Shown: positions 8,756 through 19,486, numbered from the stretch's first letter. The stretch: DNA of 64,000 nt from Chitinophaga sp. sic0106 (GCF_019219075.1 NZ_JAHUWJ010000010.1:62001-126000), one strand, 5' to 3'. Notes: generated from the sequence alone by a model not told the origin. A program made the numbers and translations.

Positions 8756-11700
8756 ATGTACCCAAAAATACGTCATGCTGTTTTAGCATCCCTATTTTGT
8801 GTAGCAGTTGTGTGCCTGTACAGTGCATGTAGAACAACTAAGAAAGAACCGAGTGTCGCCTTTGCGAAATACATCGAAGCCTATACGGCGGGGATTATTT
8901 CCAAGCAAAGTGCTATTCGCGTTCACCTGGCCGGACAAGCCAACGTTACCCACACACAAAACGAACCTGTAGAAAAACAGGTATTCGAGTTCTCGCCATC
9001 CATCAAGGGTAAAACCTATTGGATTGACGCCACCACCATCGAGTTCAGGCCCGATGAAAACCTGCAGCCGGGCAAGCAATACAACGCGAAGTTCCTGCTG
9101 GATAAAGTGATGGAAGTACCTGCCGACCTTAAAACATTCGAGTTTAGTTTTAAAGTTATCCAGCCTTCTTTTACGGTAGACATGAATGGTCTCCGGGCAG
9201 CCGACAACTCGTCTCTCGACCGGATGTCCTTCTCTGGAAGCCTTTACACCGCAGATGCTGAGCAGCCGCAGGACATCGAAAAAATCCTGACGGCCACCTA
9301 CCAGGGCAAAAAGCTGCCCATTACGTGGGAGCATAACGCTGCCGAACATACTTCTAAATACACCATCAATAATATTCAACGCCACAACAGCGCCACCAGC
9401 CTGGCACTTACCTGGAATGGCGCTTCACTGAAAGTAGATAAAGATGGCAAAGAAACCATAGAAGTACCAGCAGTAGGCGACTTCAAAGTACTCAATACAA
9501 AAGCCATGTCCGATCCGGAACAACACCTGCTGGTGCAGTTCTCCGATCCTATCAGCATGGCACAGTCGCTGGAAGGACTGATCAGCATCAGCGGCCAGAG
9601 CGACCTCCGCTACAGCATTGACGGCAGCGAAGTAAAAGTATACGCCCCTAATCGCCTGGAAGGCAACTACAGCGTGGTAATCAACGAGGGTATACTAAAT
9701 ATCACGGATAAACGCTTATCCAGCAACTACAGCGCCAACGTGAATTTCGAGAACACCATGCCGTCCGTAAGCATTCCAGGAAAAGGCGTGATATTGCCGG
9801 AAAGTAATAAAATGGTGATACCGTTTGAAGCCGTGAATCTGAAAGCAGTGGATGTTAGCATCATCAAAATTTATGAAAACAACATTCCACAATACCTGCA
9901 ACAAAACGACCTGAATGGCTCCCAGGAATTACGACGTGTAGGCAAGCCCGTAGTACAGAAAACTATTCGCCTCGATAACGACAAATCCCTGAACCTCCAC
10001 AAGAAAAATCGTTTCTTCCTGGACCTGGATCAGCTGGTAAAAACTGAGCCAGGGGCTATTTACCGCATCACCATTGGCTTCCGCCGCGAATATGCGATGA
10101 CCGCCTGCAGCGCAGACAACACGCCAGCCGCAACCAATTCCGATGAGGAAGGTGAATATGAAGACTACGGATACTACTCAGAACATAAAGGAGTAGATGA
10201 AGATGATGAGTTCTGGGGCAACTACGACTCCTACTACCCAATGGGTTTCCGCTGGGATGACAGAGATAATCCCTGCTCTAACTCGTACTATAATAAAGAC
10301 CGGTGGTCGTCCCGCAACATCATGTCGTCCAACATTGGCCTCACCGCCAAACGTGGCAATGATAACAGCATGGTGGTAGCGGTAACGGATATACGCGATA
10401 CCAAACCATTGATGGCCGTGGAACTGGAGCTGCTCGACTTCCAAAACCAGGTGATCTTTAAAACCAAGAGCGATGGTGATGGCATGGCTACCTTTGATCT
10501 TAAACGCAAACCCTACCTGCTCATTGCCAAAAAAGGTTCCGAACGCGGCTACCTGAAACTGGATGATGGTAGCTCCCTGCCGCTTAGTCGCTTCGATGTG
10601 AAAGGTGAGGAAGTGCAGCAGGGCATCAAAGGCTTCCTCTACGGAGAACGAGGTGTATGGCGTCCCGGCGACTCCATCTATCTCACATTCATCCTGGAAG
10701 ACAAAGACAAAAAGCTGCCTGCCGACCTCCCGGTTACACTGGAATTGTACAATCCGAAAGGCCAGCTGTATAAGCGTATTAATGCTAACAGCAGTCTCAA
10801 TGGCTTCTATAACTTCGCTACCGTTACACAACCGGAAGATATCACCGGCAGCTGGCTCGCTAAAGTAAAAGTAGGTGGTGCCACCTTTACCAAAAATGTG
10901 CGCATTGAAACAGTGAAGCCCAACCGGTTAAAAATTAAAATGGACTTCCCGGGTAATGCCCTATCCAAATCAGGCACCCAGGGTACCCTTACCGCTATGT
11001 GGCTGTTTGGAGCTACTGCTCAGCATTTGAAAGCTAAGGTAGATGTAAATCTCACTCAGCAAAAAACCTCCTTTAAAGGCTTCCAGGACTTCAGTTTTGA
11101 TGACCCTGTAACCCGCTTTGAAGCAGAGAGTAAAACCATCTTCGAAGGTAGCCTGAGTGACAACGGCAGTGCACCGGTGAGCGCCAACATCCCGCTGGGC
11201 AAGCCCGCACCCGGACAGCTCAAAGCCAACTTTGAAGTAAAAGTATTTGAACCGGGAGGCGATTTCAGTATCGATAATTTCTCCCTGCCCTATAATCCTT
11301 ACAATGCTTATGTGGGCGTACGTATGCCACAAGGCGACCGCACTACCGGCATGCTGCTCACAGATCAGTCGCACACAGTCGATATCGTAAATGTGAACGA
11401 CGAAGGAAGATTAATTTCCGGCAGCAGGGAAGTTCAGGTGGAATTGTATAAAGTCCGCTGGAGATGGTGGTGGGATGGCGGCGATGCCGACGACTACTCC
11501 AACTTCACCCAAGACAGTTATAACCAGCTGCTGGAGAAAACGGTGGTCACACTTAACAATGGTAAAGGCACCTATCCACTGCGCATCAACTCACCGGAAT
11601 GGGGCCGTTTCCTCATCCGGGTGAAAGACCTGCAAAGCGGCCATACCGCTGGTAAATCCGTGTACATCGACTACCCGGGATGGGCAGAGCGTATGCAGAA

Positions 11701-14335
11701 AGAAAATCCAGCAGAGGCCTCCATGCTGGTGTTTACCTCCGATAAAACCAGCTACAAAACAGGTGAGGATATCACGTTGACTATTCCGAGCAGTGAAGGC
11801 GGCAGAGGCCTGATCAGCATCGAAAGCGGTAGTAAAGTGCTGCAAACGGAATGGATCAATACTAAAAAAGGCCAGACTACCTATAAATTCAAGGCCGCCA
11901 AAAATATGGCGCCTAATATATACGTAAACGTTAGTTTGCTGCAGCCACATGCACAAACTCTCAACGACCTCCCCATCCGTATGTACGGCACCATTCCGAT
12001 CCTGGTAGAAGATCCCCAGACGATCCTGAAACCACAGATCGCGATGCCAGACAAGCTGAAACCGGAAGCAGAAGCCAACATCACTGTGAGCGAGGCGAGT
12101 GGTAAGGCTATGACCTATACCATCGCTATTGTGGATGAAGGATTGCTGGACCTCACCCGCTTTAAAACGCCGGACCCGCATAGTTCTTTCTATGCACGGG
12201 AAGCACTGGGCGTACGCACCTGGGACCTGTTTGATTATGTGATCGGCGCCTGGGGTGTGGACATGGACCGCATCCTGAGCATTGGTGGCGACGAAGGGTT
12301 GAACCGTAATGCCGGCGCAGCTAAAGCCAACCGCTTTAAGCCGGTAGTGAAATACATGGGACCTTTCTACCTGAAATCAGGACAAAAGCAAACGCATAAA
12401 TTTAAATTACCACCTTACATCGGTTCCGTAAAAGCCATGGTGGTAGCAGGTCAGGATGGTGCTTACGGTCAGGCAGAAAAAACCGTAGCGGTGAAAAAAC
12501 CGCTGATGGTACTCACTTCAGCGCCGCGGGTACTGGGTCCATCCGAAACGATGCAGCTGCCGGTAACCGTGTTTGGACTGGAGCCTACTGTAAAAAGTGC
12601 TACCGTTACCCTTACTACTAACCCATTGCTGGAAGTAGTAGGAGAGCGTACTAAAACCGTTTCCTTCCCGATGCCGGGTGAGCAAATTGTGTACTTTGAT
12701 GTGAAGGTAAGACCGCAGGTAGGTGTGGCTAAAATCAAGGTAGTAGCCGCCAGCGGCCGTGAACAGGCAGAAGACAATGTAGAGTTACAGGTAAGAAATC
12801 CGAATCCGTTTATCACTAACGTAGAAGAATACACGCTGGAAGGCAGCAAGGGCTGGAGTACCAGCTACACCCCTGTGGGCATGGCAGGAACCAATACTGC
12901 GGTATTGGAAGTATCTACTATTCCTTCACTGAACCTGGGCAAACGCCTGCAGTTTTTGATCAGTTATCCACACGGCTGTATCGAACAAACTACATCCGGT
13001 GTATTCCCGCAACTGGTGTTAAACCAGCTGATGGACCTGAAAGAATCGCAGATAGCGGAAATTGACCGCAACGTGAAAGCAGGGATCAATAAGCTCCGCA
13101 GCTTCCAGACTTCTGACGGCGGCTTTGCCTACTGGCCTGGCGGTGCTACTGCTGACGAGTGGGGCACTAACTACGGTGGTCACTTCCTCGTGGAAGCACA
13201 AGCCAGAGGCTACACCCTGCCTGCCGGCCTGCTGGATCAATGGAAAAAATACCAGCGTAACAAAGCAAACACCTGGGCGCCAAATACCACTAACTTCTAC
13301 GGCGGCGATCTCACACAGGCCTACCGCCTGTACCTGCTCGCCCTGGCGAAAGTGCCGGAGCTGGGCGCTATGAACAGGCTAAAAGAATTCAGATATATTT
13401 CCGCACCGGCCAAATGGCGTCTGGCAGCAGCTTATAAACTCGCCGGACAACCGGAAGTGGCTAACAGCCTCGTGGCAGGCCTTACCACAGATGTGAAAGC
13501 TTATAATCAGCTGGGCGGTACCTTCGGCTCCGATCTTCGCGATAAAGCCATGATCCTGGAAACTGAGGCGATACTGGGCCAAACAGCCAAGGCGAACGCC
13601 CTCACCAGGGAAATAGCCAGCAAGCTGTCGCAGTACGACTCCTGGTACAGCACACAAACCACTGCGTACGCGTTGATCGCCATTGCTAAGTTCACCGGGG
13701 CCAACAAAGGCAGCAGCAAAATGAATTTCAGCTATACTATTAATGGCAGCAAGGCTACTGTCAACAGTAACTCCGTAGTATCGCAGATACCGCTCAACGC
13801 TAACAATACCGGTAGCATTGCCATCAATAACAGCGGCAGTAATATGCTGTATGTGAGGGTAATCTCCCGCGGCCAGCCGGAATCAGGCAGTGAGCCGGCA
13901 GCCAGCAATAACGCTGACATCCTGGATATGCAGGTACATTACCTCACCAGGGAAGGGCAGCCGATAGATCCTGCGAGCCTCAGGCAGGGAGAAGACTTCG
14001 TTGCTTCCGTGACTATACGGAATCCGGGCAAGCGCGGGTACTACGAACAAATGGCGTTGTCGCAGATATTCCCGTCAGGCTGGGAAATACTGAATACCAG
14101 ATTGATGGGCAATGACAGCGCCAACAGGTCCTCGCCGGCTACGTATATGGATATACGTGATGACAGGGTATACACTTACTTTAACGTAGAGGAAAACAGG
14201 TCACGTACTTATAACGTATTGCTGAATGCGGCCTATCTGGGTAGGTTCTACCTGCCGGCCACCAGTTGTGAAGCGATGTATGATAATACCATTAGTGCTT
14301 TCACCCCTGGTAAGTGGGTGGAAGTGAAGAAATAG
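8756..14335 (+). CDS. alpha-2-macroglobulin family lipoprotein
   Basis: 1859 aa. The lipobox LYSAC gives an acylated Cys at residue 25, so the protein is a lipid-anchored envelope protein. A long series of beta-sandwich (macroglobulin) domains follows, then the thioester motif GCIEQ (Cys1408 to Gln1411), which forms the internal Cys-Gln thioester that traps attacking proteases, and an alpha/alpha-toroid-like region with repeated helices. An acidic DDDE/DDRD-rich insert lies near residues 465-510. Bacterial members are thought to protect the periplasm from host or competitor proteases and are usually encoded beside pbpC; here pbpC lies 12.3 kb downstream, with a glycan-utilisation locus between. 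It begins 41 bp after the ABC gene, so they may share a transcript. Confidence 0.95.
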   Translation: MYPKIRHAVLASLFCVAVVCLYSACRTTKKEPSVAFAKYIEAYTAGIISKQSAIRVHLAGQANVTHTQNEPVEKQVFEFSPSIKGKTYWIDATTIEFRPDENLQPGKQYNAKFLLDKVMEVPADLKTFEFSFKVIQPSFTVDMNGLRAADNSSLDRMSFSGSLYTADAEQPQDIEKILTATYQGKKLPITWEHNAAEHTSKYTINNIQRHNSATSLALTWNGASLKVDKDGKETIEVPAVGDFKVLNTKAMSDPEQHLLVQFSDPISMAQSLEGLISISGQSDLRYSIDGSEVKVYAPNRLEGNYSVVINEGILNITDKRLSSNYSANVNFENTMPSVSIPGKGVILPESNKMVIPFEAVNLKAVDVSIIKIYENNIPQYLQQNDLNGSQELRRVGKPVVQKTIRLDNDKSLNLHKKNRFFLDLDQLVKTEPGAIYRITIGFRREYAMTACSADNTPAATNSDEEGEYEDYGYYSEHKGVDEDDEFWGNYDSYYPMGFRWDDRDNPCSNSYYNKDRWSSRNIMSSNIGLTAKRGNDNSMVVAVTDIRDTKPLMAVELELLDFQNQVIFKTKSDGDGMATFDLKRKPYLLIAKKGSERGYLKLDDGSSLPLSRFDVKGEEVQQGIKGFLYGERGVWRPGDSIYLTFILEDKDKKLPADLPVTLELYNPKGQLYKRINANSSLNGFYNFATVTQPEDITGSWLAKVKVGGATFTKNVRIETVKPNRLKIKMDFPGNALSKSGTQGTLTAMWLFGATAQHLKAKVDVNLTQQKTSFKGFQDFSFDDPVTRFEAESKTIFEGSLSDNGSAPVSANIPLGKPAPGQLKANFEVKVFEPGGDFSIDNFSLPYNPYNAYVGVRMPQGDRTTGMLLTDQSHTVDIVNVNDEGRLISGSREVQVELYKVRWRWWWDGGDADDYSNFTQDSYNQLLEKTVVTLNNGKGTYPLRINSPEWGRFLIRVKDLQSGHTAGKSVYIDYPGWAERMQKENPAEASMLVFTSDKTSYKTGEDITLTIPSSEGGRGLISIESGSKVLQTEWINTKKGQTTYKFKAAKNMAPNIYVNVSLLQPHAQTLNDLPIRMYGTIPILVEDPQTILKPQIAMPDKLKPEAEANITVSEASGKAMTYTIAIVDEGLLDLTRFKTPDPHSSFYAREALGVRTWDLFDYVIGAWGVDMDRILSIGGDEGLNRNAGAAKANRFKPVVKYMGPFYLKSGQKQTHKFKLPPYIGSVKAMVVAGQDGAYGQAEKTVAVKKPLMVLTSAPRVLGPSETMQLPVTVFGLEPTVKSATVTLTTNPLLEVVGERTKTVSFPMPGEQIVYFDVKVRPQVGVAKIKVVAASGREQAEDNVELQVRNPNPFITNVEEYTLEGSKGWSTSYTPVGMAGTNTAVLEVSTIPSLNLGKRLQFLISYPHGCIEQTTSGVFPQLVLNQLMDLKESQIAEIDRNVKAGINKLRSFQTSDGGFAYWPGGATADEWGTNYGGHFLVEAQARGYTLPAGLLDQWKKYQRNKANTWAPNTTNFYGGDLTQAYRLYLLALAKVPELGAMNRLKEFRYISAPAKWRLAAAYKLAGQPEVANSLVAGLTTDVKAYNQLGGTFGSDLRDKAMILETEAILGQTAKANALTREIASKLSQYDSWYSTQTTAYALIAIAKFTGANKGSSKMNFSYTINGSKATVNSNSVVSQIPLNANNTGSIAINNSGSNMLYVRVISRGQPESGSEPAASNNADILDMQVHYLTREGQPIDPASLRQGEDFVASVTIRNPGKRGYYEQMALSQIFPSGWEILNTRLMGNDSANRSSPATYMDIRDDRVYTYFNVEENRSRTYNVLLNAAYLGRFYLPATSCEAMYDNTISAFTPGKWVEVKK

Positions 14336-14388
14336 AGATGGGCTGCGCCCGCCTCCCCGCGCAGGAGACGCAGGCTGTTGCTACAAAT

Positions 14389-14425
14389 TAAAAGGGTGTT
14401 CCGCAATCGGAACACCCTTTTAGTT
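14389..14425. terminator. bidirectional terminator between A2M and susD
   Basis: Perfect 15-bp stem (14389-14403 with 14408-14422) around the loop CAAT. The arms begin and end in A/T runs, so the stem works in both directions for these convergent genes. Confidence 0.85.
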
Positions 14426-14448
14426 TTATATCTGCACAAGGTTAAAGC

Positions 14449-15990
14449 TTATTTGAGCAACCACATGATAACGTTGTTATCATCATTGCCATTGTATTGT
14501 GTTTGGAGCGCAGCACTCAGATTTTCGGCGTTGTAATCCAGCTCTTTTTGCGGATACAGCCATCTCAAAGGCATTGCATTTGCTGGTGTATTCAGGTTAG
14601 TAGCAGGGTTAATGGTCAATACCGGATAACCTGTACGTCTGTTTTCATACCACGCAGTGAAATCAGAGTTCTGGAAGAAACCAGCGATATACTTTTGCGT
14701 GATGATCTGCTTGATTTGATTCTCTGAAGAACCAGTCAGCGCTACAGTAGCAGGGAATGCATTGATATACGCATCATCCATCACCATGCCGTGTGCATAG
14801 GATGCAGGAGTATATTTTACATAGAAGTTCATATGCGACTTGATACCATTTGCATAGTAGGTCTGTGCGTCTGTACCGGAAATCCAGCCACGAACGGTAG
14901 CTTCTGCCAGTATAAACTGCAGATCCCAGTAGTTCATCAGTCCCACAGGCTCAGCGTTATACAGTTGCTCGTAACGTTTGTTTACGCCGCAGGAATTACC
15001 GGCTGTTTTTCTGGTCACGATCGTTGACATTTCATCAGCAGGATCGATACCGAGGTAAGCGCTGAAATCGCTGGCGGATTTGCCTCCTCTGATTAATGCA
15101 GGCGCAGGTTCTGCCACGTAAAATACGCGTCTGTCCTGTGAAGCAATCATTGGGTCCATAATGGAATTAGACATTACCGGGTAATCCACGAAAGAGTTGA
15201 TTTGTGCCGGTGTATTGGACCAAGGGTAAGCATAACCAGCAGAAGCGGTATATGTAACGGCAAAGTTATCGCTGTAATCACGCATCAGCGGGCGTGCAGC
15301 CACTGCTTTGAACTTATTGATCACATCCAGGTCTGCATCACCGGTTTTCTTATACAGGTTCATCAGTACATGCAGCTGGAAAGTATTCGCTAATCTTCTC
15401 CACTTATCCACATTTCCCTGGTAAATGAAATCACCGGTGAAGTTTACGCCTTTCGCGAACAGTGAATCTGCCTGATCCAGCTCTCTCAGGATACCGATGA
15501 ATACATCTTTCTGGGTATCGTATTTAGCTTTGATAACGCCGGTAGATCCCTGAATAGCCTGAGAGTACGGGATATCACCCACCTGCATAGTGGTCAGGAA
15601 AAACTGCCACGCACGGATGAAATGACCGAAGCCTTCGAACGTTGTTTTTAACTCCGAAGTGCTCGCATTTTTGATCATTGGCTCTACATCACGCAGTACC
15701 AGCAAACGTGCGAAATCAACTCTTGTAAGTTTATTGTATTGGTTGTCGCTTACCAACTCCGTCCAGCTGATATATTTCCCTAAGGAAAATGGCTGACGGA
15801 AACCTGTACCCTGGGAGATATCCTTAGAGGTAATGGAAGTCAGCATATTGGTAGCCAGCCACTCTGAGGAAGCCTGGGAAGGCTTATCTGGATTGGTGTT
15901 GATATCATCAAACTTTTTAGTACAGCTACTAAGACCAAAACCAGTCACCAGCGCCGCAATAACAGATATTTTAGATATATGCTTAGTCAT
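14449..15990 (-). CDS. susD: SusD/RagB-type glycan-binding outer-membrane lipoprotein
   Basis: 513 aa. The lipobox GLSSC places the acylated Cys at residue 23. The start of the mature protein (TKKFDDINTNPDKPSQ) and the helix-rich TPR-like body match the SusD-like group often called SusD-like_2. The protein should form the lid on the SusC transporter (gene directly upstream, 14-bp gap) and deliver an oligosaccharide at the cell surface. The substrate is not shown by the sequence; a beta-glucan or other beta-glucoside is suggested only by the GH3 enzyme nearby. The gene ends at a strong bidirectional terminator, so susC and susD form a two-gene operon. Confidence 0.95.
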   Translation of the reverse strand: MTKHISKISVIAALVTGFGLSSCTKKFDDINTNPDKPSQASSEWLATNMLTSITSKDISQGTGFRQPFSLGKYISWTELVSDNQYNKLTRVDFARLLVLRDVEPMIKNASTSELKTTFEGFGHFIRAWQFFLTTMQVGDIPYSQAIQGSTGVIKAKYDTQKDVFIGILRELDQADSLFAKGVNFTGDFIYQGNVDKWRRLANTFQLHVLMNLYKKTGDADLDVINKFKAVAARPLMRDYSDNFAVTYTASAGYAYPWSNTPAQINSFVDYPVMSNSIMDPMIASQDRRVFYVAEPAPALIRGGKSASDFSAYLGIDPADEMSTIVTRKTAGNSCGVNKRYEQLYNAEPVGLMNYWDLQFILAEATVRGWISGTDAQTYYANGIKSHMNFYVKYTPASYAHGMVMDDAYINAFPATVALTGSSENQIKQIITQKYIAGFFQNSDFTAWYENRRTGYPVLTINPATNLNTPANAMPLRWLYPQKELDYNAENLSAALQTQYNGNDDNNVIMWLLK

Positions 15991-16004
15991 GTTAGTATAT
16001 AATT

Positions 16005-19000
16005 TTAGAATCCAACCTTAATGTTAACACCCACCATACGTTGAGCAGGCGCGTTCATATCTTCAGAATCAACATCCGGATCGGAGTATTTGAATTTGGT
16101 AAACAGGAACAGGTTTTGACCGGTTACAGCCACAGAAGCGTTTTTGATACCGGATTTACCGAACCATGCCTGCGGGAACTTGTAGCCTAATGAGATTTCA
16201 CGAACCTTTACAAAGCTCTTGCTCATTACGCCTGTTTCGCTGGAGTTACCAAATCTGCGCATATATGCCTGATAGCTAACCGGTACATCATTCGGTGCAT
16301 ACTTACGGGTATCAGTTTTGATCTGACCAAAATTATCGTAGGTAACTTCTCCGCTCACGACTTTCACACCATTACCCACATAGTTTTTCAAACCTTTAAC
16401 CACCTCGTCATAACGCCATTGGTTATCGGTTTCAGGGTTAGCACCTGTATCGAACATTTTAGCATAGATGTAATCGTACAATACGCCACCGATACGACCA
16501 TCGATAGAGATACCGAGGTTCCAGTTACCGTAAGTGAAGTTGTTGATAAAGCCAAATACAAAGTCAGGATCAGTGTAACCAAACTGCTGTGTATAAGGAT
16601 TAAACTGTACCTGGCCACCCTGGTGGATCAGGTTACCCTGCGGATCTCTCAGCGCCTGACCAGTTCTTGCATATACATCATAACGACCACCGGATTTAGT
16701 CCAAAGGTTTTTAGCAGAATATACAGGATCGATGTCTACATAATATCTGTGTTGTGTAGAGAAGTTCACCATGGAATTCCACTGGAACTTACCCTGCTTC
16801 ATCACGGTACCATCCAAGGTGATTTCCACACCACGACGGGCAAATGTTTCGTCGGTGTTGATCAGCGTAGTGGCATAACCAGAAGAAGGTGCAAGGGTTT
16901 GTTTAATCTGGTTATTGTAGTACAGCTTAGTGAAGTAAGCAATATCTACGTGCAGGCGTTTCTGGAACAGATAAGCAGCGGCACCAAATTCCCAGGTGCG
17001 TGTGGTAGTTGGCAGGAGGTTGCTTCCGGCCAGGTTATCCGGCGTGGTGGCACTGGTAGTACCCCAGCTGTTATTGATGGTATAAGCCAGATTATTGGCA
17101 TATACATCCAGCGGAGTTTTGGTCATAGTCCAGGAACCTCTCACTTTCCACATATCAATCCATTCCGGCATTTTGATGAACTCAGACATCAGCACACTGG
17201 TAGCCACAGAAGGGTAGAAGTAAGATCTTGCATCAGAAGCCTGTGTGGAACTCCAGTCATTTCTTCCGGTAACATCAAGGAATACAGCGCTGTTCCAGGA
17301 AAGGGTAGCTTTACCATACACAGAGTTGGTTTGACGTGCCCAGGTACCGTAAGTGTTAATGATACCATCCACACCGGCAGTAGTAGAAGGCACCGCGTTA
17401 GCCAGAGAATACCAGCCTGGTACAGCTAAACCGTTTCTGGTTTTTGCACCCTGCTCTCTTTGGTTATAGTAGAAAAGAGATCCACCACCCAACGCGTCGA
17501 TATTCCATTTACCAATTTGCTTGTTGTAGGTCAAAAGCAGGTCGGAGTTAATACTATTACCCCATGACTGGTTCTGGCCATAAAGCCCTTTACCGCTAAA
17601 GTCAAAAGGGAAGGAATTGCCGATAGTCATACCTCTGGTGGAATTGATGCCAGCAGGGTTTTGTACTACGTCTTCATTTTTATAGTAGTCGTAACCGTTT
17701 CTAAACATCAGCTTCAGGTCTTTGGTAAAGTTGTAGTTCATTACCAGGCTGGCGTTCAGTTTATTTTGCTCTGTACTTCTTGTTTTTTCATACGCGATCA
17801 GATATGGATTATCATACCAGGCGTTGTACAACCAGTTTTGTTGCACATTTGGTTTAACCCAGTAGTCTTTATACTGACGGATATCGTAGTCCGGACCAGT
17901 CCACATCAGGATCTGGTAGATATAACCTTGTTGGTCATAAGAGCTGCCCCAAAGTTGCGGAGCGGTGGTGCGGGTGTATCCCATGTGGCTTTCCAGGGTG
18001 AATTTATCACCAGCTTTCAGTTCGCCGCTCATGGTATAGTTAAGGATGTTCAGTTTCTGGTTAGGGAACTGTCCTTTATTATAGATATGGTTTACACCAG
18101 CTCTGAAGAAACCGTTCTGTCCACCTTTGGTAACGCTAACGCTGTTATTGGTGATCAGACCTGTTTGCATAAAATTCTTCAGGTTGTCTTTACCGCTGGA
18201 TACCAGTGGCATATCCTCATTCTGTTTGGTGATCGGGTTCCACTGAATAGCAGTTTGGCCGATGTCCAGTTTAGGTCCCCATACATAGTCGGTTGCGATT
18301 TTACCATCCAGACCATGACCATAAGAAGTTTGCACTTCTGGGATGGCGAGGTAGCCGAGGTTGAACATGGTGTTGCTGTTCACGTCGATGGTGAGACGAT
18401 CTTCCTTACCACGTTTGGTAGTGATCATCACCGCACCGGCAGCACCACGGGAACCGTACAAAGCTGCGGCGGTAGGACCTTTCAGCATGTTGATGCTTTC
18501 GATATCGTCCGTAGGGATATCGCGCAGGGTCATATTACCATAAGGTACACCGTCGATAACCAGCAGTGGGGTTTCACCACGCATTTCGAGTTTAGGTGCA
18601 CCGTTAAATTCTGTAGAGTTTTTAACCGTCAGGCCGGAAACCTGACCAGTGAGGGAAGTACCTACGTCCACGCCTTTTACGGTCTGCATGTTGGAACCTT
18701 TTACAGACTGCACGGCGTAACCGAGTGCTTTCTCGTCGCGTTTAACACCGAGTGCGGTAACTACTACTTCTCCCAATTGTTTGGTAGATTCAGCCAGTTG
18801 CACATCAATGGCGGTACGGCTGCCTACCACTTCTTCTTTGGCGGTATAGCCAATGATAGAATAAGCCAGGACAGCATTAGGACCTGAAACGGTGAGGGTG
18901 TAACTCCCGTCTTCTTTGGTCATGGTACCGTTGGAGGTACCTTTTTCTACTACCATTACGCTGAAGAGGCGACCGTTAGCATCGGTAACGATACCGCTTA

Positions 19001-19376
19001 CTTTCACCTTCTGATTAGCCTGGGTAGTAGCCTGGAGGTTGTCTTCATTTAATTTTTTTGCGGGGGCCTGGTATTCGCCTACGCGATCCTTTTCTACAAT
19101 GGTGTAGTAGTTAGGCTTTACGTAAAGGAATACGAGGTCATTAGGGTAGAGCACTCCTTTCAATACATCTTCCAGCGACTTTCCGGTGAAGTTGGAAACA
19201 TTGTAGGTGGTTGTCTTTTTCTTAACTACCTGCGGATCATACACAAAATCTGCTTTGAACTCGCGGGTAATAGCTTTCAAGGCATCAATTACAGGGACAG
19301 CTTTCTGTGCATACACCTGGCTGGTTGCAGCCAGCAATAGTACGACAAGCAACCGCTTAAAATAGCGCAGCGTCAT
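16005..19376 (-). CDS. susC: SusC/RagA TonB-dependent transporter with STN signalling domain
   Basis: 1123 aa. Domains in order: signal peptide ending near QVYA (23); STN domain about residues 25-100, which in FecA-like receptors contacts the periplasmic part of a FecR anti-sigma factor; a carboxypeptidase-D-like beta domain about 123-200; the TonB plug (GEVVVTALGVKRDEKALGYA...); and a 22-strand-type barrel ending in VGVNIKVGF. It imports glycan captured by SusD using TonB energy and also reports binding. The divergent sigma and FecR genes 360 bp away complete the relay. A candidate ECF promoter (TGGGGTAA-N16-CACTAA) lies about 50-85 bp upstream of the ATG. Identification is secure; the substrate is not. 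Confidence 0.97.
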   Translation of the reverse strand: MTLRYFKRLLVVLLLAATSQVYAQKAVPVIDALKAITREFKADFVYDPQVVKKKTTTYNVSNFTGKSLEDVLKGVLYPNDLVFLYVKPNYYTIVEKDRVGEYQAPAKKLNEDNLQATTQANQKVKVSGIVTDANGRLFSVMVVEKGTSNGTMTKEDGSYTLTVSGPNAVLAYSIIGYTAKEEVVGSRTAIDVQLAESTKQLGEVVVTALGVKRDEKALGYAVQSVKGSNMQTVKGVDVGTSLTGQVSGLTVKNSTEFNGAPKLEMRGETPLLVIDGVPYGNMTLRDIPTDDIESINMLKGPTAAALYGSRGAAGAVMITTKRGKEDRLTIDVNSNTMFNLGYLAIPEVQTSYGHGLDGKIATDYVWGPKLDIGQTAIQWNPITKQNEDMPLVSSGKDNLKNFMQTGLITNNSVSVTKGGQNGFFRAGVNHIYNKGQFPNQKLNILNYTMSGELKAGDKFTLESHMGYTRTTAPQLWGSSYDQQGYIYQILMWTGPDYDIRQYKDYWVKPNVQQNWLYNAWYDNPYLIAYEKTRSTEQNKLNASLVMNYNFTKDLKLMFRNGYDYYKNEDVVQNPAGINSTRGMTIGNSFPFDFSGKGLYGQNQSWGNSINSDLLLTYNKQIGKWNIDALGGGSLFYYNQREQGAKTRNGLAVPGWYSLANAVPSTTAGVDGIINTYGTWARQTNSVYGKATLSWNSAVFLDVTGRNDWSSTQASDARSYFYPSVATSVLMSEFIKMPEWIDMWKVRGSWTMTKTPLDVYANNLAYTINNSWGTTSATTPDNLAGSNLLPTTTRTWEFGAAAYLFQKRLHVDIAYFTKLYYNNQIKQTLAPSSGYATTLINTDETFARRGVEITLDGTVMKQGKFQWNSMVNFSTQHRYYVDIDPVYSAKNLWTKSGGRYDVYARTGQALRDPQGNLIHQGGQVQFNPYTQQFGYTDPDFVFGFINNFTYGNWNLGISIDGRIGGVLYDYIYAKMFDTGANPETDNQWRYDEVVKGLKNYVGNGVKVVSGEVTYDNFGQIKTDTRKYAPNDVPVSYQAYMRRFGNSSETGVMSKSFVKVREISLGYKFPQAWFGKSGIKNASVAVTGQNLFLFTKFKYSDPDVDSEDMNAPAQRMVGVNIKVGF

Positions 19377-19429
19377 AGTTGGCGAATTTTTTTTCGTTAG
19401 TTAAAGTGGAATTTGTTCCTTTTAAGCTG

Positions 19430-19459
19430 TTAGTGCCAGGAACGGAAAAAATTACCCCA
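19430..19459 (-). promoter_or_regulatory. candidate ECF sigma promoter of susC
   Basis: On the minus strand TGGGGTAA (19459-19452), 16 nt, then CACTAA (19435-19430). The same two boxes with the same 16-nt spacing occur before fecR and before the SGNH-EEP gene. The end of the downstream box is 53 bp from the susC ATG, a normal distance for a promoter. No housekeeping TAnnTTTG box is clear here. Confidence 0.65.
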
Positions 19460-19486
19460 CGGTGGATTTAATTTTTTTTCGGTGGA
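19460..19486 (-). repeat. direct repeat CGGTGGA upstream of the susC promoter
   Basis: CGGTGGA occurs at 19460-19466 and again at 19480-19486 on the + strand (20-bp period, about two helical turns), directly abutting the upstream edge of the TGGGGTAA box of susC. It could be an activator or repressor site. Of the 359-bp region between susC and the sigma gene, the rest is A/T-rich and shows no gene. Confidence 0.35.

Noticed and set aside
14338..14380. GC-rich stretch after the alpha-2-macroglobulin gene considered as a small RNA or hairpin
   Set aside because: Only short 4-bp pairings are seen; the real stem is the terminator at 14389-14425.
17661..18887. Open frame of 408 codons on the + strand within susC
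   Set aside because: Shadow of susC in the opposite strand; composition is unlike a real protein and there is no start signal.
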